From Phreatobacter aquaticus (GTDB taxonomy: Bacteria > Pseudomonadota > Alphaproteobacteria > Rhizobiales > Phreatobacteraceae), in NCBI RefSeq assembly GCF_005160265.1, contig NZ_CP039865.1, positions 1,016,828-1,080,827 on the forward strand: a DNA stretch of 64,000 nucleotides, given 5' to 3'. Numbering within the stretch: position 1 is the stretch's first letter; each line of letters starts with the position of its first letter. The notes beneath the pieces were generated by a model. It searched no databases and was not told the origin of the DNA. It was given only the letters and a program-made list of their open reading frames with translations. Made by a program: the position numbers and the translations under genes. Below, piece after piece: positions 26,994 through 37,010 of the stretch.

Positions 26994-28330
26994 CCACGAA
27001 CCCTTTCATTGGCCTGTGCGCCCGGAGTCCTGGGGACCCACCAAGGCGCAGGATCGATCGACGATCCATCCTTGCGAAACTCGACATAAAGAACGGGCTG
27101 GCTAGAGCCCGTGGCGACGGCAGCTGCGGGCGGCGGAGCGTCACCCATGACGCCGACCGGCTCGCCCGCCAGAACGAATTGGCCGAGATCGACCGTGATC
27201 CTGTCCATGCCGGCAAGGACGACATGATACCCGTCCCCGGCGTTCAGGATCAAGAGTTGTCCGTAAGTCCGGAATGGCCCCGAATAGACCACCCAGCCAT
27301 CCGACGGCGCGGTGACGGAGGCGCCCGCGCGGGTGGCGATCGACTGTCCGCGTTCGGTGCCGCCCAGACCATCCGCTCCGCCGAATTCGCGCAGGCGAAC
27401 CCCCAGAACCGGCATCGGGAGGCGTCCGCGGGTCTGTTCGAAGGGCATCAGGGGCGAAATGCGCCCCGCGCTCTGCAAGGTCGCCATCTGCTGGCGGCGG
27501 TCGCCCGGAGCCGTCGTCCGGGCCATTGTGGTGGTCCGCGCGGCCTCCGCGGCGCGCTGTGCCGCCGCGATCTCGGTCTCCATGCGGCTGATCAACAATT
27601 CGAGATTGTCGGCCTGTCTGGCGAGTTCCAGCGAGCGGGCGCGCTCCGAGCCGAGCGATTGCTCGCTCTCCGCCATCTGCTTCTGGCGCGCCTCGGCCAG
27701 CGCCTCCAGCCGGATCCGCTCGGTATCGAGCGCAGCCATGTCCTGCCGCAGCGTGTCGCGTTCCCCGGCGATCTGGCTCTTCACCCGCGACAGCGCCTCG
27801 AGATCGTTCACCAGCACGCGCGCCGCCTCGCGCATTTCCGGCACCAGCGTGCCAAGCAGCATGGCGGTGCGGACGCTGCGCAGAACGTCGTCGGCGCCGA
27901 CCAGCAGCGCCGGCGGCGGCCGGCGGCCCATCCGCTGGAGCGAGGCGAGCACCTTGGCGATAACGTCGCGCCGTGCCTCAAGCGAAGCACGTATGCCGGC
28001 CTCGCGGCCATCGAGCGCGGCCAGCCGCTCCTCGGTCTCGGCCGCCTTGCCCTCGAAACTGCGCACCTTGGCTGCGGTCTCGATACCCCGCGCAATCAGT
28101 GCTGCCCGGTCCGCCCGGATGCCGGCGATCTCGCCTTCGATGCGGATGCGCTCGGTGCCGGCGCGCTCGAGATCGGCGCGGATCGCCGCAAGCTCGCGCT
28201 GACGCTCACGCCGCTCGGCATCCGCCCGCTCGGCGGGAGACGGCGACTGGGCAAGGCCAGGAAGCGGCGAGGCGATGATGGCCAGGACAGGGGCCAGCAA
28301 CGAAGCCTGGTGGACGGGGCTGAGGCGCAT
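26990..28330 (-). CDS. EnvC-like murein hydrolase activator (degenerate LytM/M23)
   Basis: A 446-aa periplasmic protein: signal peptide to about residue 27 (GLA-Q), a long coiled coil at about 35-260, then a C-terminal LytM/M23 domain from about 315. The metallopeptidase residues are missing: the usual HxH is replaced by LYVEFR, and the first His region reads YHVVLAGM. That pattern matches EnvC-type activators, which bind and switch on amidases rather than cut peptidoglycan. It shares an operon with ctpA (4-nt overlap). Confidence 0.85.
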   Translation of the reverse strand: MRLSPVHQASLLAPVLAIIASPLPGLAQSPSPAERADAERRERQRELAAIRADLERAGTERIRIEGEIAGIRADRAALIARGIETAAKVRSFEGKAAETEERLAALDGREAGIRASLEARRDVIAKVLASLQRMGRRPPPALLVGADDVLRSVRTAMLLGTLVPEMREAARVLVNDLEALSRVKSQIAGERDTLRQDMAALDTERIRLEALAEARQKQMAESEQSLGSERARSLELARQADNLELLISRMETEIAAAQRAAEAARTTTMARTTAPGDRRQQMATLQSAGRISPLMPFEQTRGRLPMPVLGVRLREFGGADGLGGTERGQSIATRAGASVTAPSDGWVVYSGPFRTYGQLLILNAGDGYHVVLAGMDRITVDLGQFVLAGEPVGVMGDAPPPAAAVATGSSQPVLYVEFRKDGSSIDPAPWWVPRTPGAQANERVRG

Positions 28331-28448
28331 CGGGCCCGAATCAGGAGGGCGGGGAGAGGACCGATGCTACACTCACCGCCGTGTCGGGCGGAATCGGGGC
28401 GATGTCCGGTTTGTTTTGCGGCGCGGCAGAAATGCCGGCCGCACCCGC

Positions 28449-29186
28449 TCAGTTGAACAGCGCGTCGATATCGTCCTGGCTGGCATGACCCACATCGCCG
28501 TCGACCTTCGGGCCGTTGAGCAGGGCGTCGTCGCCCTCGCGCTCGGCCATGATGTCGACCTCGACATCCTTGAAGCTGTCGAGACCGCCCCAGATGTCCA
28601 TCATGTTGACGATGCGCTCTTCGATGAACTTCAGCGTGTTGACCACCTTGGTGATGCGCTGACCGGTCAGATCCTGGAAGTTGCAGTGCTCGAAGATCGT
28701 GATGATCTTCTGCTGGATGTCGTCGAGCGCGCCCTGGTCCTGGGAATCCTTGGCCTTGGCCGAAAGCTGGCTGGCCAGCTGGTCGATGGCCTCGGCCGCC
28801 GACAGAATGCCTTCGGTCGCCTGCTCGGTGCCCTCGACGATCGCGTCGAGCTCGTGGGTCACCCGGGTCATCTGCTTGCCCTGGAAGCCCGACAGATGCA
28901 GCGTCGCGATCTCGTGCTTGGTCTGGCCGATCGCCTCGTAGATCGTATCAAGCTCGGCCTTGAGCTTCATCGCGTCCTGCATTTCCGCCTTGTAGGCGTC
29001 GATCATCTGCTTCGACACCTCCTCCGGCGGCCGGATCATCGCCTTCAGCGCCCGAAGCTCCGCCATGATCTCGCCGTGATGGCTTCCCGCAGCGCCAGCC
29101 GGCCGCGCGGCGGCATGGGCACGGGCATGCGCTTCGGTCGGCTGCGAAATGGACTCGATGCGGAAGGCTCGTTTGGTGGCACGCAT
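28449..29186 (-). CDS. cheZ: protein phosphatase CheZ family
   Basis: A 245-aa mainly helical protein. The CheZ active-site helix is clear (FEHCNFQDLTGQRITKVVNTL), where the Gln of QDLTGQRI is the family's catalytic residue for dephosphorylating CheY. The C-terminal tail SQDDIDALFN is a peptide motif seen also at the N-terminus of FliM, where it binds CheY-P. No other chemotaxis gene is in the window, so it is an orphan here. I chose the ATG at 29186 because sequence upstream of it does not look coding. Confidence 0.82.
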   Translation of the reverse strand: MRATKRAFRIESISQPTEAHARAHAAARPAGAAGSHHGEIMAELRALKAMIRPPEEVSKQMIDAYKAEMQDAMKLKAELDTIYEAIGQTKHEIATLHLSGFQGKQMTRVTHELDAIVEGTEQATEGILSAAEAIDQLASQLSAKAKDSQDQGALDDIQQKIITIFEHCNFQDLTGQRITKVVNTLKFIEERIVNMMDIWGGLDSFKDVEVDIMAEREGDDALLNGPKVDGDVGHASQDDIDALFN

Positions 29187-29523
29187 GAAGCACTCGGATG
29201 GGTTCGGGAGAGGCGAGAACGAAGGTTGTCTGTTTCCCACTGTTTCGCGCACAGGGTTAAAGCCGGGTTCGCGACTTGCCGGCAAAACACATCGATAAAT
29301 GGGAAATTCCATTAACCATGACAAAAGATGAACAGATCAGCCGGGCCGGTCCGGCGCGGATAGGCTTGATTAACCTTGAGGAAGACTTTCCAGACATCCT
29401 TTACATTCGAGGGCGTTTCTCTGGCTCGCATTAACCGTTTCATCGGAGCTCGAGACCTTTCATGACTCACGACGCTGGCGCCTCCCGTCCAGCCGACCTG
29501 TGTGTGTGAGTTCGAGTTCGTCG
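29187..29523. promoter_or_regulatory. cheZ / L,D-transpeptidase divergent region with TTAACC cluster
   Basis: This 337-nt spacer is AT-richer than its neighbours and contains four copies of TTAACC: 29255-29260 (minus strand), 29312-29317, 29370-29375 and 29431-29436, the last three about 60 bp apart. The second one reads TTAACCAT, a known CtrA-box variant. A GANTC methylation site is at 29464-29468. A possible 38-codon frame at 29318 lacks a good ribosome-binding site and I do not call it. Confidence 0.45.
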
Positions 29524-30333
29524 ATGTCCAGAGCAAGCCTTTGGGCCGTGGCTGCCGTGATACTTTCGGCAGCGCCGGCCAGTGCCCAGGACGGCCGCGC
29601 CGCATCCGGCGCCATCCCGTCAGCCATTGCCACCCGCGAGGGGCCAGCCCCCCGCGAAATGTCCTCGCCCCGCGGCAGCATGGGCGGCGGCTTCATCGAA
29701 TATCTGTTCAACGGCGGCGATGCCGGGACGATCCCGACGGCGCGCCGCGTTGGCCCGCCGGTTGAGATCCGCCGCTCGCAGCCCGAGCCTGGCCTCGTGC
29801 CGGTCCGGCCGATCGCGCCTGCGGCCGCCTATGCCCCCCCGGAAGCGGCGCCCCGCCCCCAGGCGACCACCACGCCGCGCGGCGGCATCGATCCGCGCTT
29901 CCTGCCCCAGGTGGTCAGCTACCAGACCAGCCAGCGCCCCGGCACCATCGTCATCGATACCCGCGAGCGCTATCTCTATCTGGTCGAAGCTGGCGGCATG
30001 GCGCGGCGCTACGGAGTCGGCATCGGCCGCCCCGGTTTCGGCTGGAGCGGCACCAAGACCATCACCCGCAAGGCCGAGTGGCCCGATTGGCGCCCGCCGG
30101 CAGAGATGCTGCGCCGCAGGCCGGATCTGCCGCGCTTCATGGCCGGTGGCCCGCAGAACCCGCTTGGCGCCCGCGCCATGTATCTGGGCTCGTCGCTCTA
30201 CCGCATCCACGGCTCCAACGAGCCGCATACGATCGGCACGGCGGTGTCGTCCGGCTGTTTCCGCATGCGCAACGAGGACGTCACCGACCTCTATGCCCGC
30301 GTCCGGGTCGGCACCCGCGTCGTCGTCAACTGA
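29524..30333 (+). CDS. L,D-transpeptidase (YkuD domain)
   Basis: A 269-aa exported protein that forms 3-3 cross-links in peptidoglycan or attaches proteins to it. A signal peptide covers residues 1-22 (ASA-Q). A Pro/Arg-rich linker leads to the YkuD domain at about 140-269, with the catalytic motif IHGSN and then SSGCFRM, in which Cys245 is the nucleophile. ATG at 29524 gives a compact signal peptide; a GTG at 29500 would add eight residues. Alphaproteobacteria typically encode several of these enzymes. Confidence 0.9.
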   Translation: MSRASLWAVAAVILSAAPASAQDGRAASGAIPSAIATREGPAPREMSSPRGSMGGGFIEYLFNGGDAGTIPTARRVGPPVEIRRSQPEPGLVPVRPIAPAAAYAPPEAAPRPQATTTPRGGIDPRFLPQVVSYQTSQRPGTIVIDTRERYLYLVEAGGMARRYGVGIGRPGFGWSGTKTITRKAEWPDWRPPAEMLRRRPDLPRFMAGGPQNPLGARAMYLGSSLYRIHGSNEPHTIGTAVSSGCFRMRNEDVTDLYARVRVGTRVVVN

Positions 30334-30436
30334 CCACTATTCCGCATGGGGCCGCCTTGCGCCCCATGTTCCCATCGCGGCGGCCAGGAGCAACGTCTCC
30401 GCCAACCGTCGCGGCGCTCGAACGAGCGGACAGGAG

Positions 30437-30470
30437 AGGCCGTCTCGCCCCAAGGCGGGGCGGCCTTTCT
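30437..30470 (+). terminator. rho-independent terminator after the L,D-transpeptidase gene
   Basis: A stem of 12-13 bp (ggccgtctcgcc pairing with ggcggggcggcc, including two G-T pairs) closes a 4-nt ccaa loop and is followed by TTTCT. It lies about 105 nt after the transpeptidase stop and before the aminotransferase gene. Confidence 0.7.
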
Positions 30471-30576
30471 GCTATCGCAGCCAGCGTGCAAGCCACCTGC
30501 GCGCCGCAACGCCTTGCTCCGGGCCGCACGCTTGCTATGGTCGAGCTTCAACTCGCCATTCCCGGAGGCCCAATCC

Positions 30577-31953
30577 ATGTCCAAGACGAGCGCACTGCGC
30601 GTGGTCGGCGACGACGCCAGCTCAACCGCCATCCCGAACGATCTCCAGGCCTTCTGGATGCCGTTCACGGCCAATCGCTCGTTCAAGGCCCGCCCGCGCA
30701 TGGTCGCCCGCGCCAAGGACATGTATTACTTCACCCCCGAGGGTAAGCCGATCCTCGACGCGACGGCTGGCCTCTGGTGCTCGAATGCCGGCCACAACCG
30801 CGACCCGATCGTCCAGGCGATCCAGAAGCAGGCGGCCGAGCTCGACTTCTCGCCGTCCTTCCAGTTCGGCCACCCGAAGGCCTTCGAGCTGGCAAGCCGC
30901 ATCGCCGCTCTCGCGCCGAACGATCTCGACCACGTGTTCTTCTGCAACTCGGGTTCGGAAGCCGCCGACACCGCGCTGAAGATGGCGATGGCCTACTGGA
31001 ATGCCCGCGGCAAGGGCGCCAAGACCCGTCTGATCGGCCGCGAGCGTGGCTATCACGGCGTCGGTTTCGGCGGCATCTCGGTCGGCGGCATCGTGCCGAA
31101 CCGCCGCTTCTTCGGCGCGCTGCTGGCCGGCACCGACCATCTGCCCCACACCTATGACCGCGAGAAGCAGGCCTTCTCGAAGGGCGAGCCGGAATGGGGC
31201 GCCCATCTCGCCGACGAGCTGGAGCGCATCGTCGCCCTCCACGACGCCGCCACCATCGCCGCCGTCATGGTCGAGCCGATGGCCGGCTCCACCGGCGTGC
31301 TGCCGGCGCCGAAGGGCTATCTCAAGCGCCTGCGCGAGATCTGCGACAAGCACGACATCCTGCTGATCTTCGACGAAGTCATCACCGGCTTTGGCCGCCT
31401 CGGCGCGCCGTTCGCCTCCGAGCGCTATGGCGTGACCCCGGATCTCCTGACCTTCGCCAAGGGCGTCACCAATGCCGCGGCCCCGATGGGCGGCGTCATT
31501 GCCCGCAAGCACATCCACGACGCCTTCATGACCGGCCCGGACCACATCGTGGAGCTGTTCCACGGCTACACCTACTCGGCCCATCCGCTGGCCTGCGCCG
31601 CCGGCCTCGCCACCCTCGACCTCTATCGCGACGAAGGCCTGTTCGAGAAGTCGAAGGCCATGGAGCCGATCTGGGCCGACGCCGTGTTCGATGGCCTGAA
31701 GGACAAGCCGGGCGTGCTCGACATCCGCCAGGTCGGCCTCACCGCCGCCATCGACATCGCCAGCTGGAAGGACGCGCCGGGCAAGCGCGCCTTCGTCGCC
31801 ATGGACAAGGCCTTCCACGACGAGGGCATGATGATCCGCACCTCGGGCGATTGCCTGGTGGTGACCCCGCCGCTGATCATGTCGGAAAGCGATGCCGGCC
31901 AGATCGTCGAGAAGCTCGCCCGCGTCATCGACGCGACCGCCATGCCGGCCTGA
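30577..31953 (+). CDS. class III omega-amino acid:pyruvate aminotransferase
   Basis: A 458-aa PLP enzyme of the omega-aminotransferase group, close in pattern to beta-alanine:pyruvate transaminases. Visible motifs are the substrate-side DATAGLWCSNAGH, the cofactor block FFCNSGSEAADTALK, the Asp that anchors the pyridine nitrogen in LIFDEVITGFGR, and the Schiff-base Lys in TFAKGVTNAAAPMG. Natural substrates may be beta-alanine, GABA or putrescine. GGAGG precedes the ATG by 10 nt and a strong terminator follows the gene, so it is probably a single-gene unit. Confidence 0.9.
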   Translation: MSKTSALRVVGDDASSTAIPNDLQAFWMPFTANRSFKARPRMVARAKDMYYFTPEGKPILDATAGLWCSNAGHNRDPIVQAIQKQAAELDFSPSFQFGHPKAFELASRIAALAPNDLDHVFFCNSGSEAADTALKMAMAYWNARGKGAKTRLIGRERGYHGVGFGGISVGGIVPNRRFFGALLAGTDHLPHTYDREKQAFSKGEPEWGAHLADELERIVALHDAATIAAVMVEPMAGSTGVLPAPKGYLKRLREICDKHDILLIFDEVITGFGRLGAPFASERYGVTPDLLTFAKGVTNAAAPMGGVIARKHIHDAFMTGPDHIVELFHGYTYSAHPLACAAGLATLDLYRDEGLFEKSKAMEPIWADAVFDGLKDKPGVLDIRQVGLTAAIDIASWKDAPGKRAFVAMDKAFHDEGMMIRTSGDCLVVTPPLIMSESDAGQIVEKLARVIDATAMPA

Positions 31954-31977
31954 GCCTGATCATCCGCGACACATTCC

Positions 31978-32007
31978 AAAGCCCCGGCCGATGGCCGGGG
32001 CTTTTTT
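31978..32007 (+). terminator. rho-independent terminator of the aminotransferase gene
   Basis: A perfect stem (aaagccccggcc / ggccggggcttt) with a 3-nt loop runs into six T residues, 24 nt after the aminotransferase stop. Confidence 0.92.
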
Positions 32008-32098
32008 GCTGCCCGGCTAACGGTCTGTGGCCCTACGACCATAGGCTTGGCCGGCTCCGGCGTGCTAAGCGAGCCTGTGGAATGAGAGGATTCGCCCC

Positions 32099-33226
<1,128 letters not shown>

Positions 33227-33246
33227 CACCGGACTGATCTGGAGCC

Positions 33247-33264
33247 GGAGCGAGCCCTCGCTCC
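33247..33264 (+). terminator. possible weak terminator hairpin after adhC
   Basis: A perfect 8-bp repeat (ggagcgag / ctcgctcc) lies 20 nt after the adhC stop. Only scattered T residues follow, so termination would be weak or factor-assisted. Confidence 0.35.
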
Positions 33265-33319
33265 TGTTCCGCCCGGGCGCCGTGCAGCATCTTCCACCCC
33301 CAGCCGGAGCCGCCGGACC

Positions 33320-34090
33320 ATGATGGACACCCTTCTCCGCCTCGCTTCCGACCCCACCGCCTGGGCGGCGCTCGCCACCCTGATCGCCATGGAGGTGGTG
33401 CTCGGGATCGACAATCTGATCTTCATCTCGATCCTCACCAACAAGCTGCCCGAGGTGCACCGCGCCAAGGCCCGGCGCATCGGCATCTCGCTGGCGCTCC
33501 TGATGCGGCTCGGCCTGCTCGGCACGATCGCCATCATCGTCTCGCTGACCCAGCCGGTGATCACCCTGTTCGGCAAGGGCTTCTCCTGGCGCGATATCAT
33601 CCTGATCGCCGGTGGCCTGTTCCTCATCTGGAAGGCGACCAAGGAGATCCATCACAATGTCGATCCCCAGACCCATGCCGATGAGGCCGATGGCTCCGCC
33701 ATCGTCGAGACCAGCTTCGCCGCCGCCATCGTCCAGATCCTGGTGCTCGACCTCGTGTTCTCGATCGACAGCATCATCACCGCCGTCGGCATGACCAATG
33801 AGATCGTCATCATGGTCATCGCCGTGCTGGTGGCGGTCGGCGTCATGATGCTGGCGGCACAGCCGCTCGCCCAGTTCATCGAGGCCAACCCGACCATCGT
33901 CATGCTGGCATTGGGCTTCCTGCTGATGATCGGCATGACGCTGATCGGCGAGGGCTTCGGCGCCCATGTGCCCAAGGGCTACATCTACGCCGCCATGGCG
34001 TTCTCAGGCCTGGTCGAGGGGCTCAACATGCTGTCGAGGCGCGCCAGGCGCCCGACCGACGACCCGACCCGCATGCCGGTGAAACGCTGA
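33320..34090 (+). CDS. TerC family membrane protein
   Basis: A 256-aa integral membrane protein with about seven hydrophobic segments. It has the two acidic membrane motifs of the family, [14 protein letters not shown] near the N-terminus and [16 protein letters not shown] in the middle, which are thought to handle metal ions such as Mn2+. TerC proteins are tied to tellurite resistance by name, but chromosomal copies like this one more often act in manganese export to exoenzymes. No ter operon partners are present. Confidence 0.88.
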   Translation: MMDTLLRLASDPTAWAALATLIAMEVVLGIDNLIFISILTNKLPEVHRAKARRIGISLALLMRLGLLGTIAIIVSLTQPVITLFGKGFSWRDIILIAGGLFLIWKATKEIHHNVDPQTHADEADGSAIVETSFAAAIVQILVLDLVFSIDSIITAVGMTNEIVIMVIAVLVAVGVMMLAAQPLAQFIEANPTIVMLALGFLLMIGMTLIGEGFGAHVPKGYIYAAMAFSGLVEGLNMLSRRARRPTDDPTRMPVKR

Positions 34091-34208
34091 AACGCATTTT
34101 CCCGGATCTTGCCATCGTCCCGACTTCAGCTTCGGTTCATCTGCGTCATGTCGCTATCGTTTCCCGGGGCGACATCGATCCAGTCGAGTGATCCGGAGCT
34201 GAACCATC

Positions 34209-34931
34209 ATGAATGATCAGGACTATGTGAAGCTGCAGCCGAGCCTCATGGGCTTCCGCTATGTCGGAACCGTGCCAGCCGAGGCGCGTCCGCTGCTCAC
34301 CCGCGCCTATGAGGACCTGAAGCGCGGCATGGGCAGCCGCTGGGACGAACAGATCGCGGCCCGCGAGATCTGCTGGATGAATGTCTGGCAGGAGGATGAC
34401 GAGGGCGATTCGATGGAGCTCGGCGACAAGGCTCTGGCCGCCGAACTCCACGCCTGGTGCCTGAAAGCCGCGGAAGCCTATGCCGAGAAGGGCGCCATCA
34501 TGGATGGCTATGGCTTCGTGGTGAACCCGGTCGGCTCCAATCCGCAGGTCTGGCACGTCGACTACACCACGGATGCCGCCGCGATCTGGATCCCGCTGAC
34601 CCAGTTCACGGACCGCAACGCCACCCAGTTCATCACCCTGCCCGACACCACGCCCGAAGACGCCCTGGAGAAGGTCGCCTCCAATGTCGACGACGTCGAC
34701 GTGGCAGCGCTCGCGCGCAGCGTCGACCATTTCCAGGTCCAGCAGATCGTCGCGAAGCCCATGTCGGTGCTCTACATGGGCCGTGGCACGATCCATCGCG
34801 GCATTTCGAACAGCGGCGACGACAACCGCATCTCGTTCTACGTCTCGCTGCACTTCATCCGCGATTATTCGGTCTATCCCTATTATGCCGATGAGCGCTC
34901 CGAGAAGGCCGTGGTCCAGTTCAACGACTGA
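34209..34931 (+). CDS. putative 2-oxoglutarate/Fe(II)-dependent oxygenase
   Basis: A 240-aa protein whose layout matches the phytanoyl-CoA dioxygenase-like superfamily. The iron ligands would be His116 and Asp118 (WHVDYT) and His196 (IHRGISNSG), with Arg207 (NRISFYVSLHF) binding 2-oxoglutarate. I do not recognise a characterised subfamily. GGAG lies 10 nt before the ATG. Neighbours (TerC, cytochrome c) do not suggest a substrate, so the reaction stays open. Confidence 0.6.
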   Translation: MNDQDYVKLQPSLMGFRYVGTVPAEARPLLTRAYEDLKRGMGSRWDEQIAAREICWMNVWQEDDEGDSMELGDKALAAELHAWCLKAAEAYAEKGAIMDGYGFVVNPVGSNPQVWHVDYTTDAAAIWIPLTQFTDRNATQFITLPDTTPEDALEKVASNVDDVDVAALARSVDHFQVQQIVAKPMSVLYMGRGTIHRGISNSGDDNRISFYVSLHFIRDYSVYPYYADERSEKAVVQFND

Positions 34932-35031
34932 GCCACGGGCCCTGCGGAGGACCGGCCGCTTTGCGCTGCATCAGCGCCGGCCAAACCACACCATGGCAGT
35001 CTCGGGAAGACCCTTCACCCCCGAGGCCGCC

Positions 35032-35379
35032 ATGGCGCAACCATCGAAGATCCTTCTCGCAGCCTGTGCCGCCGCCGGATTGACGCTCGCCGCTGTCGAG
35101 GCGCAGGCCCAGCAGCCCGATCCGCGGCTGGGACGGGCGCTCGCGCAGCAGAATTGCGGCTCGTGCCATGCGGTTGGCCGCACCGGCCGCAGCCCCTATG
35201 CGGCGGCGCCGCCGTTCCGCGAGCTCAAGGCACGCCGTCCCGGCATCAACATCATCGACATCGTGTTGCTCGCCTGGTCCAGGCCGCACCGGGAAATGCC
35301 GGATTTCTCGTTCGATACCGCCAATTCCCGCGAGATCCTGGCCCATATCGAGAGCTTGCAGACACCGCCGCGGCGGTAA
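35032..35379 (+). CDS. small periplasmic c-type cytochrome
   Basis: A 115-aa protein with a signal peptide (residues 1-26, ending AQA-Q). One haem attachment site CGSCH is at residues 42-46, and the likely axial Met lies in HREMPDF. It belongs to class I cytochromes c and would carry electrons in the periplasm. GAGG is 6 nt before the ATG at 35032; an ATG at 34993 would spoil the signal peptide. The partner redox enzyme is not evident. Confidence 0.87.
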   Translation: MAQPSKILLAACAAAGLTLAAVEAQAQQPDPRLGRALAQQNCGSCHAVGRTGRSPYAAAPPFRELKARRPGINIIDIVLLAWSRPHREMPDFSFDTANSREILAHIESLQTPPRR

Positions 35380-35578
35380 GATTGCGCTGTGGCACCCCAC
35401 CCCAACCCTCCCCTCAATGAGGGGAGGGAGGAAATAGCGCCTCCCCCGCCCCATCGCGCCGCCGAAACACCCCATGACCGCCAGCGCGCCCGATACTCCC
35501 CTCCCCCCGTTTACGGCGGGGAGGGGACCTGATCGCGCCATCGGGGAGCCTGGGCGGCAGGCCCGGGCGTCCGATCCA
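35380..35578. repeat. intergenic region with two palindromic GC repeats
   Basis: Between the convergent cytochrome and M20 hydrolase genes lie two palindromes of the family ccctcccc...ggggaggg: 35406-35428 (11-bp perfect arms around one base) and 35497-35527 (10-bp arms, 11-nt loop). Similar elements occur at 37777-37860, 53878-53899 and 58004-58143, always between genes, so they form a dispersed REP-like family. Confidence 0.7.
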
Positions 35579-36814
35579 TCACCCCCCGCAAAGCTCCGCC
35601 ACCACGTCCATCAGCACCTCGGCCCCCGCGACCAGATCGGCCGGTTCGGTGAACTCCTTGGGATTGTGGCTGATGCCGCCCACGCTCGGCACGAAGATCA
35701 TCGCCGAGGGCGCGAGCCTCGCCATCATCTGCGCATCGTGGCCGGCACCCGACGTCATGCGCCGGCAGGACAGGCCGCGCGCCCTTGCCGCCTGTTCGAT
35801 CCGGCGGACCAGGCCCTCGTCGAAGATCACCGGATCGAACCGGGCAAGGCGTTCCGTCGAAACCGTCACGCCGTCCTGCCTGGCAAGCCTGTCGAGATAG
35901 GCCGCGAGCGCGGCTTCCGCCGCCTTGAGCCGGTCCTCATCGGGATCCCGCAGGTCGACCGTGAAGGTCGCCCGCGACGGGATGACATTGATGGCGTCCG
36001 GCTCGAACCGCATCGTGCCGACGGTTGCGACGGTCGGCGCGTTCGAGGCGTCGACATGATCGCGCAGGAAGGTCACGACCCGCGCCGCCGCCAGACCGGC
36101 ATCGCGGCGCATGCGGATCGGCGTCGTGCCGGCATGGTTGGCATCGCCCTCGATCGTCACCCGCTGCCAGGAAATGCCCTGAAGGTTCTCCACGGCGCCG
36201 ATGCGCACGCCCTCGTGCTCCAACACCGGGCCCTGCTCGATATGAAGCTCCAGATAGGCCGATGGCCGGATCGTTCCCGGCACCATGGCCCCGGCATAGC
36301 CGATGCGGGCGAGTTCGTCGCCGAGCGTCGCGCCATCGGTGCCGACACTTGCCAGCGCCGCTTCCACGGAGAGCCCGCCGGCATGAACCAGCGAGCCCAG
36401 CATGTCCGGCTGGAAGCGCACGCCCTCCTCGTCGGTGAAGGCGGCAATGGTGAGCGGCCGCGCCAGCCCTGCGCCGGTCTCGGCGAAGCGTTGCGCGACT
36501 TCCAGGCCCGCCAGCACGCCGTAGCAACCGTCATAGATGCCGGCATTGATGACGCTGTCGATATGCGAGCCGACCATGACCGGATCCGCCGCGGCGTCGC
36601 TGCCGTCGAGTGTGCCGAACAGGTTGCCCACCTGATCCACCTCGACCCTGAGCCCGGCCTCGCGCATCCAGCCCGAGACGAGATCGCGGCCATGCTTGTC
36701 GGCGTCCGAGCCGGCGAGCCGCGTCAGCGCGCCGTCAGGCCCCCGGCCGACCGCGCCGAGCGCTTGCAGCCGCCCCAGCAACCGCACGCCATCGATCCCC
36801 CTGCTGCCTGGCAT
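35579..36814 (-). CDS. M20 family Zn-dependent amidohydrolase (allantoate / N-carbamoyl amino acid type)
   Basis: A 411-aa dinuclear metallo-amidase. Metal ligands of the HyuC/AllC group are visible: His84 (GSHIDSV), Asp95 (YDGCYGV), Glu130 (TDEEGVRF), the His of HIEQGP, and a late His in SGAGHDAQ. Family members hydrolyse allantoate, ureidoglycolate, beta-ureidopropionate or N-carbamoyl-L-amino acids; they are hard to separate by sequence. uraD and glyoxylate enzymes 15-20 kb away favour a ureide substrate, which is an inference. Confidence 0.88.
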   Translation of the reverse strand: MPGSRGIDGVRLLGRLQALGAVGRGPDGALTRLAGSDADKHGRDLVSGWMREAGLRVEVDQVGNLFGTLDGSDAAADPVMVGSHIDSVINAGIYDGCYGVLAGLEVAQRFAETGAGLARPLTIAAFTDEEGVRFQPDMLGSLVHAGGLSVEAALASVGTDGATLGDELARIGYAGAMVPGTIRPSAYLELHIEQGPVLEHEGVRIGAVENLQGISWQRVTIEGDANHAGTTPIRMRRDAGLAAARVVTFLRDHVDASNAPTVATVGTMRFEPDAINVIPSRATFTVDLRDPDEDRLKAAEAALAAYLDRLARQDGVTVSTERLARFDPVIFDEGLVRRIEQAARARGLSCRRMTSGAGHDAQMMARLAPSAMIFVPSVGGISHNPKEFTEPADLVAGAEVLMDVVAELCGG

Positions 36815-37010
36815 GGCCGGTCCCCGCCTCCGATGTTTCCGCTTCTTGATCTGCCGATTCCATCATGATTTCAAGCATTTCCAAAAGCCGGGGTGACGCT
36901 TTGCGTCAGGTCCCGCGCGACGGGATTTTGCTCACATGCCGTTGAACCGAACCGGACAGCCTCGCGACCAAGGGTGCACTTCTCACCACCCTTCAGACAG
37001 GAACGGTCCC
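36815..37010. promoter_or_regulatory. divergent region before the RTX protein, with dyad
   Basis: The spacer between the M20 hydrolase and RTX genes has a dyad, tgacgc-ttt-gcgtca, at 36894-36908, followed by a second short inverted repeat around 36911-36925. These could be operators for either gene. A ribosome-binding site AGGA lies about 10 nt before the RTX start. Confidence 0.3.

Noticed and set aside
29318-29434. 38-codon frame in the cheZ / transpeptidase spacer
   Set aside because: No ribosome-binding site, and the start codon overlaps a TTAACCAT motif better explained as a regulator site.
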